DNA from: Clostridiaceae bacterium
Lineage (GTDB): Bacteria > Bacillota > Clostridia > Saccharofermentanales > DTU023
Assembly (NCBI GenBank): GCA_012838135.1
Contig: DUPV01000015.1
Location: 32,423-96,422 of the forward strand
Direction: 5' to 3'
DNA length: 64,000 bases
Shown piece after piece: positions 27,598 through 37,298 of the stretch. Under the pieces are notes generated by a model that saw nothing but the letters and a program-made list of their open reading frames with translations, made no database searches and was not told the DNA's origin. Numbering within the stretch: position 1 is the first letter of the stretch; every line of letters starts with the position of its first letter. Position numbers and translations under genes: made by a program.

Positions 27598-28297
27598 TTA
27601 ATTCACCTGCAAATTTTTGCCCGATATCACTTTGTAAATAGTCTTTTGTTGTACCGAAAAACAGCTGCTTATTATGCAAATGCAAAATATGACTGGCATA
27701 TTTTATTGCCGCTTTAATGTCATGTGAAACCATAACAATTGTTATTTTGTGGACAAGATTAATATGATGAATCAACTCATATAATTCTTGCGTTACAATC
27801 GGATCAAGACCTGACACAGGTTCATCTAAGACAATAATCTTTTTTGTAGCGCAAAGAGCTCTCGCCAACAGCACACGTTGCTGTTGTCCACCTGACAAAT
27901 CACGATAACAAGTATTTTTTATTTGCTTAATCCCCAGTTTTTCCATGTTGTTCTTTGCGATGTTTTTCTCTTTTCTGGTAAAAAAAGGTTTTAAACCCAA
28001 ACTATTCAAACAGCCGGACAACACCACTTCATATACACTTGCCGGAAAATCCTTTTGAATAATAGTTTGCTGCGGCAAATATCCGATTGCATCAGCTGAT
28101 AATTGATTATCTAATATAATTTCTCCTTGAAAAGGTTTTTTCAAACGTAATAACCCTTTAATCAAAGTACTTTTACCCGTGCCGTTTTCACCTACTACAC
28201 ATAAATAATCACCATCTGACACACTAAAATTAATATTTTTTACTGCCGGGATACCATCATACTCAAATGACAAGTTTTTACAGGTGATTAAACTCAT
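27590..28297 (-). CDS. znuC: Zinc ABC transporter ATP-binding protein
   Basis: 235 residues. Walker A GENGTGKSTLIKG, signature LSGGQQQRVLLARAL, Walker B IIVLDEPVSGLDP and the switch His in VMVSHD are intact; IGYLPQQ is typical of metal-type ATPases. Start ATG follows AGAGGAATGG. It lies between the binding protein and the permease. Confidence 0.94.
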   Translation of the reverse strand: MSLITCKNLSFEYDGIPAVKNINFSVSDGDYLCVVGENGTGKSTLIKGLLRLKKPFQGEIILDNQLSADAIGYLPQQTIIQKDFPASVYEVVLSGCLNSLGLKPFFTRKEKNIAKNNMEKLGIKQIKNTCYRDLSGGQQQRVLLARALCATKKIIVLDEPVSGLDPIVTQELYELIHHINLVHKITIVMVSHDIKAAIKYASHILHLHNKQLFFGTTKDYLQSDIGQKFAGELNV

Positions 28298-28400
28298 TCC
28301 ATTCCTCTTTTTATCTTCGTTTAAACCAGCTTATTTAGCCCTCTAATGTTTATATTGTCTTTTGTTTTTTTATTTTAATTTTCAACACTTTGATTTTTTA

Positions 28401-29609
28401 TCAGTTTAAGGCTTTTTCTAAAACTTCTATGTTTTTCTCCATCAATGAAATATACGTTTCATTAGCAGCTAATTCTTCGACTGATAAATTATGAATTGAA
28501 TGGAAAGTCATTTTTTCCGCATCAGTGGCTTCTGCAATTGAATCAGCAATTTTTTCATTAGACAACTCAATCGAAAAAACTACTGGCAATTGAAGTTCGT
28601 TCACTTTATCAATCAAAAATGCAACTGTTGCAGCACTGGCTTCAGTATTCGCTGAACATCCCGTAAACGCAGCATAATAATCCAAATCATATTCATCGGC
28701 AAAATAACGAAACGGAAAACGATCACCGAATAAGATCACCTTACGCTTAGCATGCTCAACAACATCCTCAAAGCGTTGATCAAGATCCTTTAATTGTTCA
28801 ATATAAGCCGCACTATTTTCTGAATAATATTCTAAATTAGCCGGATCTATTTCGTTTAATACGTCGGTAATCTGTTCTACAATTAAGATTGCATTAATCG
28901 GTGATGTCCAAACATGTTCATCTACTTCATGCATATGCTCATGCTCATGCTCATGATCATGCTCATGATCATCATCTTCTTCTACATGATCATTATCATC
29001 TGTATGGTCATCATCCTCTGCACAATCATGGTCATCTGCATGGCAATGTTGCATGCCTTCAACAATTTCTTCTTCAACTGTATTCACCAGGTCTATCAAT
29101 TTCATTGTTTCAGGTGCATTATCACCCATAGACTCAATTATTCCGTCAATCCAAGTATCATTTTCGCCACCTGTATAGATAAATAAATCACAAGACTGAA
29201 TCAGTTTAATATCTTGAGGTGTCGGTTCATAAGAATGACTCTCCGAACCGGGCTTCAAAAGCATTGTTACATCTGCTTTATCCCCGACAATTTGTTTTGT
29301 GAAATCATATTGCGGAAAAATCGTGGTTACAATCGATACTTTTTTATTTGTTGTAACACCATTATTTTCACTCTTGCCGCCTTTATCAGCTTTGATGACA
29401 AAATCTTCTGTTTGATCTGCCTCTGCTTCGGTATTTTCATCATTATTTTCTACAACATTTTCTTCAGCATTTTTTTCAAGATTTTCTTCTATATAATTGT
29501 CGGATCTTGTTTTCTCACTATCTTTTGCAGTATCAGTATTTTTCGCACAACCTGATAGTATTGCCGGAATCAGCATTAAACTCATAAGAATCTTGATTGT
29601 TTTTTTCAT
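28401..29609 (-). CDS. znuA: Zinc-binding lipoprotein of the ZnuABC importer
   Basis: 402 residues from the ATG at 29609. Lipoprotein signal with lipobox ILSGCAKN, then an acidic linker (residues ~25-85) and the cluster A-I binding domain from KVSIVTTIFPQYDFTKQI. Metal-ligand positions: His in KPGSESHSYEPTPQDI, His in EVDEHVWTSP, His in TFHSIHNLS. A His/Asp/Glu-rich loop (about residues 185-235, with HEHDHEHEHEHMHE) precedes DEHVW, the mark of zinc-specific ZnuA proteins. First gene of the znuACB run; a 103-bp gap separates it from znuC. Confidence 0.94.
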   Translation of the reverse strand: MKKTIKILMSLMLIPAILSGCAKNTDTAKDSEKTRSDNYIEENLEKNAEENVVENNDENTEAEADQTEDFVIKADKGGKSENNGVTTNKKVSIVTTIFPQYDFTKQIVGDKADVTMLLKPGSESHSYEPTPQDIKLIQSCDLFIYTGGENDTWIDGIIESMGDNAPETMKLIDLVNTVEEEIVEGMQHCHADDHDCAEDDDHTDDNDHVEEDDDHEHDHEHEHEHMHEVDEHVWTSPINAILIVEQITDVLNEIDPANLEYYSENSAAYIEQLKDLDQRFEDVVEHAKRKVILFGDRFPFRYFADEYDLDYYAAFTGCSANTEASAATVAFLIDKVNELQLPVVFSIELSNEKIADSIAEATDAEKMTFHSIHNLSVEELAANETYISLMEKNIEVLEKALN

Positions 29610-29778
29610 ATTCAAATCTTTCTAATATTAAATGGTCTAGTAAGTTAAACCGAATTGTTCGGGAGTTATTAATTTTTGCTTTTGAATAGCCGTTTTTCCT
29701 TCTCAGTCAGCGATTTCTTCTTCCAAATCAAATATCTTTATAAATTCACTGTTTTCTTCTTACACTGAGATATTATTC

Positions 29779-30210
29779 TTAATCAGATTTCTTTTCTTTT
29801 GAATCTAAACATTTTTTGCAAATTCCGTAAAAAACGGTTCTGACCGGATCAATTGTAAAATCATGTTCAGCTTTGACATGTTTTTGAAGTTCCAATACTT
29901 CTCGACATTCAAAGTGAATCAATTTATCACAAATTTCACATTTTAGATGGAAATGATCACTTATTGAAATTTCATGGTCTTTGCCGACAAATTCAAAACA
30001 TGAACCTGATATTTCATCAATAAAATATTTTTTTACATGACCGGTATCAACCAATTTATTCAATTGACGATAAATTGTGGTAACTCCGATTTGCACACCA
30101 ATTTCAGAAAAATGATCGATGATTTGATTTACCGTAACATGTTTTCCTTTCATCGTTTCCAAATAGGACATTAATTCCGTTTTTTGTTGAGTTTTATATC
30201 CATCTGTCAT
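29779..30210 (-). CDS. Fur-family metalloregulator, probably Zur
   Basis: 143 residues from the ATG at 30210; the frame extends upstream through the promoter but that part is not expected to be translated. N-terminal winged helix with VTTIYRQLNKLVDTGHVKK, then the dimer/metal domain DHFHLKCEICDKLIHFEC and GICKKCLDS, giving the two CxxC pairs of the structural zinc site. Placed directly upstream of znuACB on the same strand, so zinc uptake regulator is the simplest reading; Fur or PerR cannot be excluded by sequence alone. Confidence 0.85.
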   Translation of the reverse strand: MTDGYKTQQKTELMSYLETMKGKHVTVNQIIDHFSEIGVQIGVTTIYRQLNKLVDTGHVKKYFIDEISGSCFEFVGKDHEISISDHFHLKCEICDKLIHFECREVLELQKHVKAEHDFTIDPVRTVFYGICKKCLDSKEKKSD

Positions 30211-30281
30211 AATTCCGATTCCTAATCTTTTAGTAATAAAAATCAAATAATCTTGCGCAATATTAAATTCAAAAACAAAAA

Positions 30282-30348
30282 TGAAAACCGTTCTCAAATT
30301 CAATTTGAAAACGATTTTCATTTTAAGCAAATAAAAAACATTTGTCAA
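30282..30348 (-). promoter_or_regulatory. Promoter and Zur/Fur-type operator of the regulator gene
   Basis: On the minus strand TTGACA (30348-30343), 17 nt, TAAAAT (30325-30320) makes a near-consensus vegetative promoter. It is followed at once by a 39-bp inverted repeat (30320-30282) with arms TGAAAATCGTTTTCAAA and a 15/17-matching mirror. The half TGAAAATCGTTTTCA resembles actinobacterial Zur and general Fur-type boxes. Position over the transcription start suggests autorepression by metal-loaded regulator. Confidence 0.75.
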
Positions 30349-30395
30349 AATATTTTTTTCTATGTCAACAACAGATATTATTACCCTTAGCGAAG

Positions 30396-32870
30396 TTATC
30401 TGAACAAATCGAGAAAACGATCCCAGATGTTTTTATCGGGTTCTGCTTCAATTACAGGTTCCGGTTCGGCTTTTTTCGGAATAGGCTCGCTCATTATTAC
30501 AAATTGAATTTTCGCCGGGGTCGGATTCTTGGCTGATGCAAAAGAAGGCATTGCTTCACTACTTTGATAGTCAGCTAATAATTCATCCACCATTTCATCA
30601 ATGCTTTCATCCATTGTCAAAGTGCCTTTATACAATTCTTCTGCGCCGTCAGCCAATTCAGCACTGCCTGTTTCAAGCTGAGTGACACCGTCACTAAATT
30701 CAGTAAAACCGGTCGACAATTCGGTTAAACCGGAGGAAAGTTCACTTGTGCCGTCAGTATATTTCTTGACTCCACTATTTAAGCTTGAGGAATTTTCAGC
30801 TAAAGTATCAACACCTCCGGTATAACCGGCAACACCGGCCGATAGTCCGGAAAGCCCGTTACTTAATGTACCTAAGCCGGTGCCTAACTGCTCATACCCG
30901 GATGTTAAAGCTGTCGTATTCTTTAATGGCGTACCTCCATTCAACAATCCGGCACTGCCTTGAGCAATTTGACCGACTCCTGCCAAGTATTGAGTTAAAC
31001 CGCCATAAAAATCCGGTTGGTTTGGATCAGCATTTTTATATCCGAAACTTAATTTATTTACGCCATCAACATAGGCACCTAGTCCGGCATTGAAGGTCAA
31101 GTATTCATTATTTAAATTGCTAATAGCGATGGCCAAGTCTAAAAGACCTGCGAGTTGACCGACTTGAGCCATTGAAGCCAAACTGCCTTCTATTGCGGCA
31201 AAGCCGTTCGTGTTGATTTTATCTCGGATTATAATCAAATTATCAGTCAATAAAGTTAAATTAGTCCTTGGTCCTTGTTCATGTTCAAGATATGCAAAAA
31301 TACTTTGAACCATTGGATCAATCATAATTTGATCTGCGCTAAAATTCAGTCCTTGGAGATATCCGGTCAGAGCTTGTTGACTGATCGAATTATTTATTGC
31401 TGTTAAACCACCGATAATTTCTGTTAGACCGGCTTTCAATTCCGTCATTTGAGTAGAAAAATTAGCAAGATCCGTGCTAAATTGAGGAATTTGTGCAGTC
31501 AAAATCAATAGTTGCTGTTTAAGCAATGCTATCTCCTCAACAGTGCCAAGTTGACTCACTTCTGCGGACATTGTTTGAAGTCCTGTGGCAATTTCATTTG
31601 AACCCTCTTTCAACTGGTTGCCGGCATTTAGACCCGAAAAACCTGTAGCTATCAGATCAGCAGCATTAATAATATCCTGTGCTGATTTATTAAGTTCTGT
31701 CAAACCGGAAACAAGTTGATTAACTCCATCAACATATAAACCGACACCTGTCGTATATTGGATAAGTCCCTGATTGGCTGCAGATAAGCCGTTGGATAAT
31801 TCAGCTGCCCCTGTAGCAGAATCTTGAGCGCCGGTACGCAGATCTGAACTATTATTTGCCAATTCGGAAACACCTGCTGTATATTCGTTGACACCCGAAG
31901 CTAAATCCTGACCGCCCGTCGCAAGATCAATTCCACCCTGATTAACCAATTCAAGAGCATCTTCCAACTCTGTTGTTCCGGTATTTAATTCTGCAATACC
32001 ATCAGCCAATTCACGGCTGCCTTCAGAAAGTAATTTAATGGCATCCTGTAAAGTTGTTAATTCTTCATTTTCACTAAAGTCAGGCATCTCAAAAGAAAAC
32101 ATTTCTTCAGAAAAAGGAGTAGCCGCAATTTGCATTGCCGGTAAATAGAAATCATCGATCTCCGCCTCAATACTGAAATCGGAAAATTCCGCATTTGGCA
32201 AAATCATGAAATTTACTACTTGGTTACTTCCCGCCTCAGCTACCAAACCATTGGATACCGTAATGTTTTCTGCAACACTATCCGCCAACGTTAAAGATAT
32301 TTGGATTAATGAATTTTTCGCCCATACATTCTCACCATTAACATCTGATATTTCAGAATTCGGTTTTACATTTATTTCTAATTCCCACTTACCCGACGCA
32401 CCGGATAAATCTGCCGGTTCAATTATTTGACCATCCAGTTTATGTGTAAAACTGAATATCCAAGGAAGCTGATCGCTTTTCAGTTTGCCTTTATAGTAGA
32501 AATTTTCACTTCCTTTATTAATCTCAATTTTGTCTGCATCCTGATTGACATTCCCGTACATTGTCAAGTTCTGAATTGAACTATAATCACCGTAATCCGT
32601 CAATTCACCGGCAGTCTGAGAAGAAAAACGGTTTACAACATAGATTTCCTTTGCAGAACCGTCAGAATTTAAACTGGCATAGACAACTTCAGACTTTCTG
32701 CCTGTAGAATTTGCAGCAGAAATTGAAGTTGATTTATCAGATTTTGCTTTTGCCGAATTCTTTTCTGCAGAAACAGAATTTGCAAATACAAAACTTAGTA
32801 AAATTCCGAAAATACAAAGCAAACTCAAGCCTTGCTTGAATTTTTGTGCTGCCTGTTTGTTTTTCATCAT
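30396..32870 (-). CDS. Large secreted repeat protein paired with an MMPL transporter
   Basis: 824 residues from the ATG at 32870 (GGAGG 7 bp upstream). A signal peptide (FKQGLSLLCIFGILLSFVFA, cleavage near VSA) is followed by a ~210-residue beta-rich domain (TMYGNVNQDADKIEINKG, LPWIFSFTHKLDG). From about residue 270 it consists of glycine-spaced helical repeats of the form LxxGxxxLxxG (for example ELADGIAELNTGTTELEDAL), as in YhgE/Pip-like proteins and tape-measure-like coiled rods. The C-terminal tail is Pro/Glu-rich (IPKKAEPEPVIEAEP) and has no membrane anchor. It starts 78 bp after the MMPL gene, so it likely extends or caps that exporter outside the cell. Function unknown. Confidence 0.75.
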   Translation of the reverse strand: MMKNKQAAQKFKQGLSLLCIFGILLSFVFANSVSAEKNSAKAKSDKSTSISAANSTGRKSEVVYASLNSDGSAKEIYVVNRFSSQTAGELTDYGDYSSIQNLTMYGNVNQDADKIEINKGSENFYYKGKLKSDQLPWIFSFTHKLDGQIIEPADLSGASGKWELEINVKPNSEISDVNGENVWAKNSLIQISLTLADSVAENITVSNGLVAEAGSNQVVNFMILPNAEFSDFSIEAEIDDFYLPAMQIAATPFSEEMFSFEMPDFSENEELTTLQDAIKLLSEGSRELADGIAELNTGTTELEDALELVNQGGIDLATGGQDLASGVNEYTAGVSELANNSSDLRTGAQDSATGAAELSNGLSAANQGLIQYTTGVGLYVDGVNQLVSGLTELNKSAQDIINAADLIATGFSGLNAGNQLKEGSNEIATGLQTMSAEVSQLGTVEEIALLKQQLLILTAQIPQFSTDLANFSTQMTELKAGLTEIIGGLTAINNSISQQALTGYLQGLNFSADQIMIDPMVQSIFAYLEHEQGPRTNLTLLTDNLIIIRDKINTNGFAAIEGSLASMAQVGQLAGLLDLAIAISNLNNEYLTFNAGLGAYVDGVNKLSFGYKNADPNQPDFYGGLTQYLAGVGQIAQGSAGLLNGGTPLKNTTALTSGYEQLGTGLGTLSNGLSGLSAGVAGYTGGVDTLAENSSSLNSGVKKYTDGTSELSSGLTELSTGFTEFSDGVTQLETGSAELADGAEELYKGTLTMDESIDEMVDELLADYQSSEAMPSFASAKNPTPAKIQFVIMSEPIPKKAEPEPVIEAEPDKNIWDRFLDLFR

Positions 32871-32948
32871 AGTATTTCCTCCAAATTTTGTTCTGTTAAT
32901 TGGTGACAAATCTTTTTTATCTTCAGTCAATAAAAAGTCAACAAAACC

Positions 32949-35066
32949 TCAGTTAACAGAACCTTGTTCTCCATTGAATTCAGATTCATTAATTTTTACA
33001 GATATTTCAGGTTGATCTTTGCGCAAAAAAGTTCGTTTATAACTCGTTTTCTCAACTATTTTATCGAATAAATAAAGGAAACCGGGCAAGATAAAAATTA
33101 CCATAAACAAAGATAAAATCGCTCCGCGTCCCAAAACCAAGCCTAATTCCTTCACAATGGTTAAAGTCGATGTAATATTCAGAGCAAAACCTGCCAAGGT
33201 TAAAATCATTGCCGGAGGCAATAAGGACGGAACGGATTCACGAATACTCTGAATCAAGGCATTTCGCTTGTGAAGTTTGGTTCGGTTATCTAAATAATGT
33301 TCCGTATATAAAATTGCATAATCAACTGTTGCTCCGAGCTGAACCGTACTGATAATTAAATATCCGATATAACTTAACGATGAACCGGTAAAATAAGGTA
33401 TGGATAGATTTATCCAGATTGCGATTTCAATTGTCAAAACTAAAATAAAAGGTAAACTAAATGAACGGAAGGCTAACAGAATAACTAAAGCGATCGCCAG
33501 AATGGCTAAACCGTTAACAACAATATCATCTGCTTCAATCGTATTTTTCATATCGAGCATGACAACATTTTCACCGACCAGATGATATTGATCACCGTAA
33601 GCTTCCTCACCGATTTGACGCACTTCTTTAACTAATGCGAATGAAGCTTCACCTTCGGAAGCTACTTCGCCGGTAATAATGAATTGTGTATAGTCATCGG
33701 ACACAATCATTTCCAATGCCTGATCATCAATCACTTCAAGCGGAATCGCTTTATCAACTGTATTAACGTAAGAAATTACCGATAAAACATTCTGAGTATT
33801 TTCTAAATCATCCTGAACTTTTAACTCTTTTTGAATATTGCCTTTAGGCACCAGCAAAGCCATTTGTTGCTGTACACCGAACTCCTCTTCGATAGCCGCT
33901 TTATCCTGTTCCATTTTGGATCCGGTCGGCAATCCGCCCATGCCGTAAATAAAATGATTCGCTCTGCTCCCCAGAAAACCGGGTATTGCAATAAGCAGAA
34001 TCAAAATCAATATCGGCCATTTTACCTTGTTTACAAATTTACCTAAAAATTTGAAATCCGGTAAAAACGATCTGTGAGTTGTTTTATCAATCAGCTTATA
34101 TAAAGCAAGTAAAAGTGTCGGCATGAAAACCATTACCGAAAAGAAAGATAAAACTATACCTTTAGCCATTACAATTCCCAAGTCAGCTCCGATCCTGAAA
34201 CGCATAAAGATTAAAGCCAAAAAACCGAAAACCGTAGTCATTGCCGAAGAAGCGATTGCCGTCAGTGCTTTACGCATTGCCATAGCCATTGCAGTTTCAG
34301 TTTCATAGCCCTGTTTGCGATTTTCATTAAACCGGTTGAGCAGGAAAATTGCATAATCCATTGAAACAGCCAATTGGAGAACCGCACCGACCGCTTGTGT
34401 AATAAACGATACTTCACCTAAAAAGATATTTGTGCCCATATTGAGAACAATACCAACACCGATTGTGAACAAAAATATGAAAGGTTCAATCCAGGAATGT
34501 GTGCCGATAATCAGGATGATCAATACTAACGGTGCCATTACAGTTACAATCTTGAGCATTTCGGATTGAACTGCATTTTGAGCATTGGCAAGATCCGCCA
34601 GTTGACCTGTAACAGCAACTTCCGGATCAATCTGATATATTCCTTCCAAAATCTCAACCGCATTATCTGTTTCAGCGGTTAGTTGAAATAATGCTTTTTC
34701 ACCCGTATAAAAAGCTTCGACCGTATCCTGATTTTGCAGTTCCAGCGGTACCATCAAGTCCACAGAATCATCAAGCCATAAGACCTGAGTGATGCCCTTA
34801 CTCTCTTTGAGTTTTTCTTTAATCAATAATGCTTCTTGTAATGAATCAACCGGAAAAGCCGCTCTGGCATTGGGTATAGATAATTCATATGAATTTTCCA
34901 ATTCCTGCAAAGCTTTGGTTGATGGAACATCCTCCGGAAGATAGTCCTGTAAATTATAATTGACTTTTACCTGCAGCATCAATATTCCCGCAAAAACGGC
35001 TAAGAGAATAAAGATAACTAATACCGATTTATGATGTTTGATAATCCAATTTATAATTTTTTGCAT
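32949..35066 (-). CDS. MMPL/RND-family membrane transporter
   Basis: 705 residues with the duplicated RND layout: one helix, a ~150-residue outside loop, five helices (VLQLAVSMDYAIFLLNRFNE is helix 4 with its charged residues), then a second copy (VQLGATVDYAILYTEHYLDN). GxxxDY motifs in both halves match MMPL/HAE3 proteins, which move lipids or small molecules with proton flow. ATG follows GAGGG. The next gene encodes a secreted repeat protein, suggesting a two-part cell-surface export system. Substrate unknown. Confidence 0.88.
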   Translation of the reverse strand: MQKIINWIIKHHKSVLVIFILLAVFAGILMLQVKVNYNLQDYLPEDVPSTKALQELENSYELSIPNARAAFPVDSLQEALLIKEKLKESKGITQVLWLDDSVDLMVPLELQNQDTVEAFYTGEKALFQLTAETDNAVEILEGIYQIDPEVAVTGQLADLANAQNAVQSEMLKIVTVMAPLVLIILIIGTHSWIEPFIFLFTIGVGIVLNMGTNIFLGEVSFITQAVGAVLQLAVSMDYAIFLLNRFNENRKQGYETETAMAMAMRKALTAIASSAMTTVFGFLALIFMRFRIGADLGIVMAKGIVLSFFSVMVFMPTLLLALYKLIDKTTHRSFLPDFKFLGKFVNKVKWPILILILLIAIPGFLGSRANHFIYGMGGLPTGSKMEQDKAAIEEEFGVQQQMALLVPKGNIQKELKVQDDLENTQNVLSVISYVNTVDKAIPLEVIDDQALEMIVSDDYTQFIITGEVASEGEASFALVKEVRQIGEEAYGDQYHLVGENVVMLDMKNTIEADDIVVNGLAILAIALVILLAFRSFSLPFILVLTIEIAIWINLSIPYFTGSSLSYIGYLIISTVQLGATVDYAILYTEHYLDNRTKLHKRNALIQSIRESVPSLLPPAMILTLAGFALNITSTLTIVKELGLVLGRGAILSLFMVIFILPGFLYLFDKIVEKTSYKRTFLRKDQPEISVKINESEFNGEQGSVN

Positions 35067-35414
35067 AAAACCCTCGCAACATTCGATATTAGTTTATATC
35101 AGCAATATGAACCTTAATATGAATCTTTTATGATCACAAAAAAATCAGCAAAAGTTTCATTCAAGTTTTCTCTAATGCTATCCATTAAGTAATATCAAGC
35201 GCTATTAATAAGCTCTACTTAATAAATTATATAAGTTATGTAATTTATTTGTTCAACAATTCTTTGATATTTGTTGATTAAATTCAAGTTTTTTAGTAGT
35301 ATCCAGATAAATCCGAATACCAAAAAGGATTTTATATGATTCCCGTTTAATAGTTAAAAACGGGAATTAAACTTGAATATGATCTGTTCCCCAAATTAAT
35401 CAGATATACATGAA
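35067..35414. other. Divergent intergenic region with a leader hairpin
   Basis: No gene. It must hold promoters for the MMPL operon (-) and the ABC operon (+). A hairpin ATTCCCGTTT/AAACGGGAAT (35339-35367) is nested in a wider pair AATTCAAGTTT/AAACTTGAAT (35281-35291 and 35369-35378), about 40 bp before the ABC start. No U-run follows, so it is a leader structure or operator rather than a terminator. A three-base-pair-spaced ATGAAATGA overlaps the ABC start codon. Confidence 0.45.
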
Positions 35415-37298
35415 ATGAGGCATTTTACTATAGATTCCAATTTTAACAGTCAGCCAACTCTGAGCAAATTGCTTAAATCACGCAAGAGAGGCTTTATCAA
35501 TTATTCTTCAGGTTGTTTTATCACTGCTATAAGCAGTTTGCTTACCCATGTGGCAGCATCTTCGGGTGTCGGAATTTTTTCGATGAACTCAGAGCAGGAA
35601 ATTAAACAAAGAATCATACTGGTTGCTTTCTTATTTCTGTTACCCGCAATTTTGCATATCGTGTCACGATTTTTGCGAATCGGTTATATGCGGGATATTT
35701 TGCTCGATATTCGAAAACTGGCTTTTCGTAAAATTATGCTGTTCTCGCCCCAAATGTTTGCTCAGGAATCTAAAGATAAGTATCTGTCCGGTTTAGTTAA
35801 TGATATTAATTTGTTTGAAAATGAGTTTTTTGCTTCATTGCTTGGTATAATTTATCAAGGCGGACGATATGTTCTCGGACTAACAGTTCTCTTTGTAACT
35901 GATTGGCATTTCGGTTTAATCGGTCTGATCTCTTCGCTTAGTTTAGCTGTCATCGGCAAATTTTTCAGGAATAAAACCGTTAAGTTAAGGCTTGTTATTT
36001 CCGATCATAATGCGGTTTTTCAAAATCGAATCAGTAATATCTTTTATGGCTTGGAAATCCTCAAATTAAATCGAGTTGAAGAAAAGTTTTATGTCCAGGC
36101 AAGCGATGATATTGACCAACTGGAAAAATCTAAAGGACATTTTCGTTTTTTTAAGAATTTGCAACAAGAAACTTTATGGACAATCGGCAATATTATTTTG
36201 ATGGTGGCATTTCTTTATATCAGCTTCAATATTGCTACCGAGGGCAAAACAGTTGAAATTTCAATCATTCAATTTTTGATGCTCAATACTTCAATCTTCA
36301 GCGTAGCCATGTTTATGCCACACTATAATTCATTTAAATCATCGATTGAGTTATATAACAAATTAGTTTTGCTCACTGATCAACAAAAAGCAGCAATTGT
36401 TCAGGCTAATACTTCTGCTGCGAAAACCGCATTTAAATTTCAAGAAAAATTGGAAGTAAAAAACCTGAATTTTGCTTATGATGCGAACAAACCGCTGCTG
36501 CAAAATGTGAATTTTACGATTGAACCCGGTAAAAAATATCTCTTACGCGGTCCTTCCGGTTCCGGCAAGACTACATTGATCAACATTTTATCCGGAGTAA
36601 TCACAAACTATCAGGGAGAAATTTTATTTGATAATATAAAATTATCCGCAATTGAACCAAATTCAATTTTGGCTTCGATTGCCGAAATGCAACAAGAGGT
36701 TTTTTTATTTGAAGATACTTTGCTCAATAACATTACGCTTTATCAAGAAGGCGATAATTCTCATGTTTTTCAGGCAAAAATTATACAGATAATTAAGCAA
36801 GCCGGACTTACAAAACTTGTTGAAAAATTGCCCGACAAATTGGAAACCTTATTGGAAGAAAACGGCAAAAATCTGTCCGGTGGCGAACGGCAAAGAATCT
36901 CAATTGCCAGAACACTTTACAAAAACAGTCAAATCATTTTGGCGGACGAACCTACTTCCGGGCTTGATCCGGAAACCGGAGAGTTGATTGAGCAGACACT
37001 GCTTGCTTTGCCGCAGACCGTTATCACAATTTCACATCGAGATTATCCGGGTACAAGCGAAAATTATGACTATATTCTGTTATTAGCCAATGACCAAATC
37101 AGGATGCTGAAACCTGAGCAATATTTTCAAGAATTACGCAACGGCTATTATAATTTTGAAAACTCCAATGATTCAAACGTGTTTGATATTTTCAGCCGGA
37201 ATAATTTGAACAAGTTAAATAATCCTGAAACTTGTGAGCAGGGTTATACAAGTGAATATAACAATAGCGAGGTTAATAATGACCAGAATAATCAATAA
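35415..37298 (+). CDS. ABC exporter subunit A (membrane and ATPase domains fused)
   Basis: 627 residues: six-helix exporter membrane domain (residues 1-310) and C-terminal ATPase with GPSGSGKTTLINILSG, signature LSGGERQRISIARTL, Walker B IILADEPTSGLD and ITISHRD. The ATPase motifs are complete. No ribosome site is evident before the ATG at 35415, and an ATGAAATGA micro-frame overlaps it, so translation may be reinitiated. It overlaps the next gene by 20 bp, forming a heterodimeric exporter pair. A C-terminal Asn-rich tail of about 50 residues follows the ATPase. Substrate unknown. Confidence 0.87.
   Translation: MRHFTIDSNFNSQPTLSKLLKSRKRGFINYSSGCFITAISSLLTHVAASSGVGIFSMNSEQEIKQRIILVAFLFLLPAILHIVSRFLRIGYMRDILLDIRKLAFRKIMLFSPQMFAQESKDKYLSGLVNDINLFENEFFASLLGIIYQGGRYVLGLTVLFVTDWHFGLIGLISSLSLAVIGKFFRNKTVKLRLVISDHNAVFQNRISNIFYGLEILKLNRVEEKFYVQASDDIDQLEKSKGHFRFFKNLQQETLWTIGNIILMVAFLYISFNIATEGKTVEISIIQFLMLNTSIFSVAMFMPHYNSFKSSIELYNKLVLLTDQQKAAIVQANTSAAKTAFKFQEKLEVKNLNFAYDANKPLLQNVNFTIEPGKKYLLRGPSGSGKTTLINILSGVITNYQGEILFDNIKLSAIEPNSILASIAEMQQEVFLFEDTLLNNITLYQEGDNSHVFQAKIIQIIKQAGLTKLVEKLPDKLETLLEENGKNLSGGERQRISIARTLYKNSQIILADEPTSGLDPETGELIEQTLLALPQTVITISHRDYPGTSENYDYILLLANDQIRMLKPEQYFQELRNGYYNFENSNDSNVFDIFSRNNLNKLNNPETCEQGYTSEYNNSEVNNDQNNQ

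Noticed and set aside
28901..29186. Two overlapping plus-strand frames rich in His or Met
   Set aside because: They are antisense shadows of the His/Asp-rich loop of znuA; low-complexity codons keep all frames open.
30303..30317. Possible CcpA cre site in TGAAAACGATTTTCA
   Set aside because: The spacing between CG and CA is one base too long for the cre consensus and the larger palindrome fits a Fur-family operator better.
35339..35367. Terminator before the ABC exporter
   Set aside because: The hairpin has no following U-run and lies upstream of a gene, not after one.
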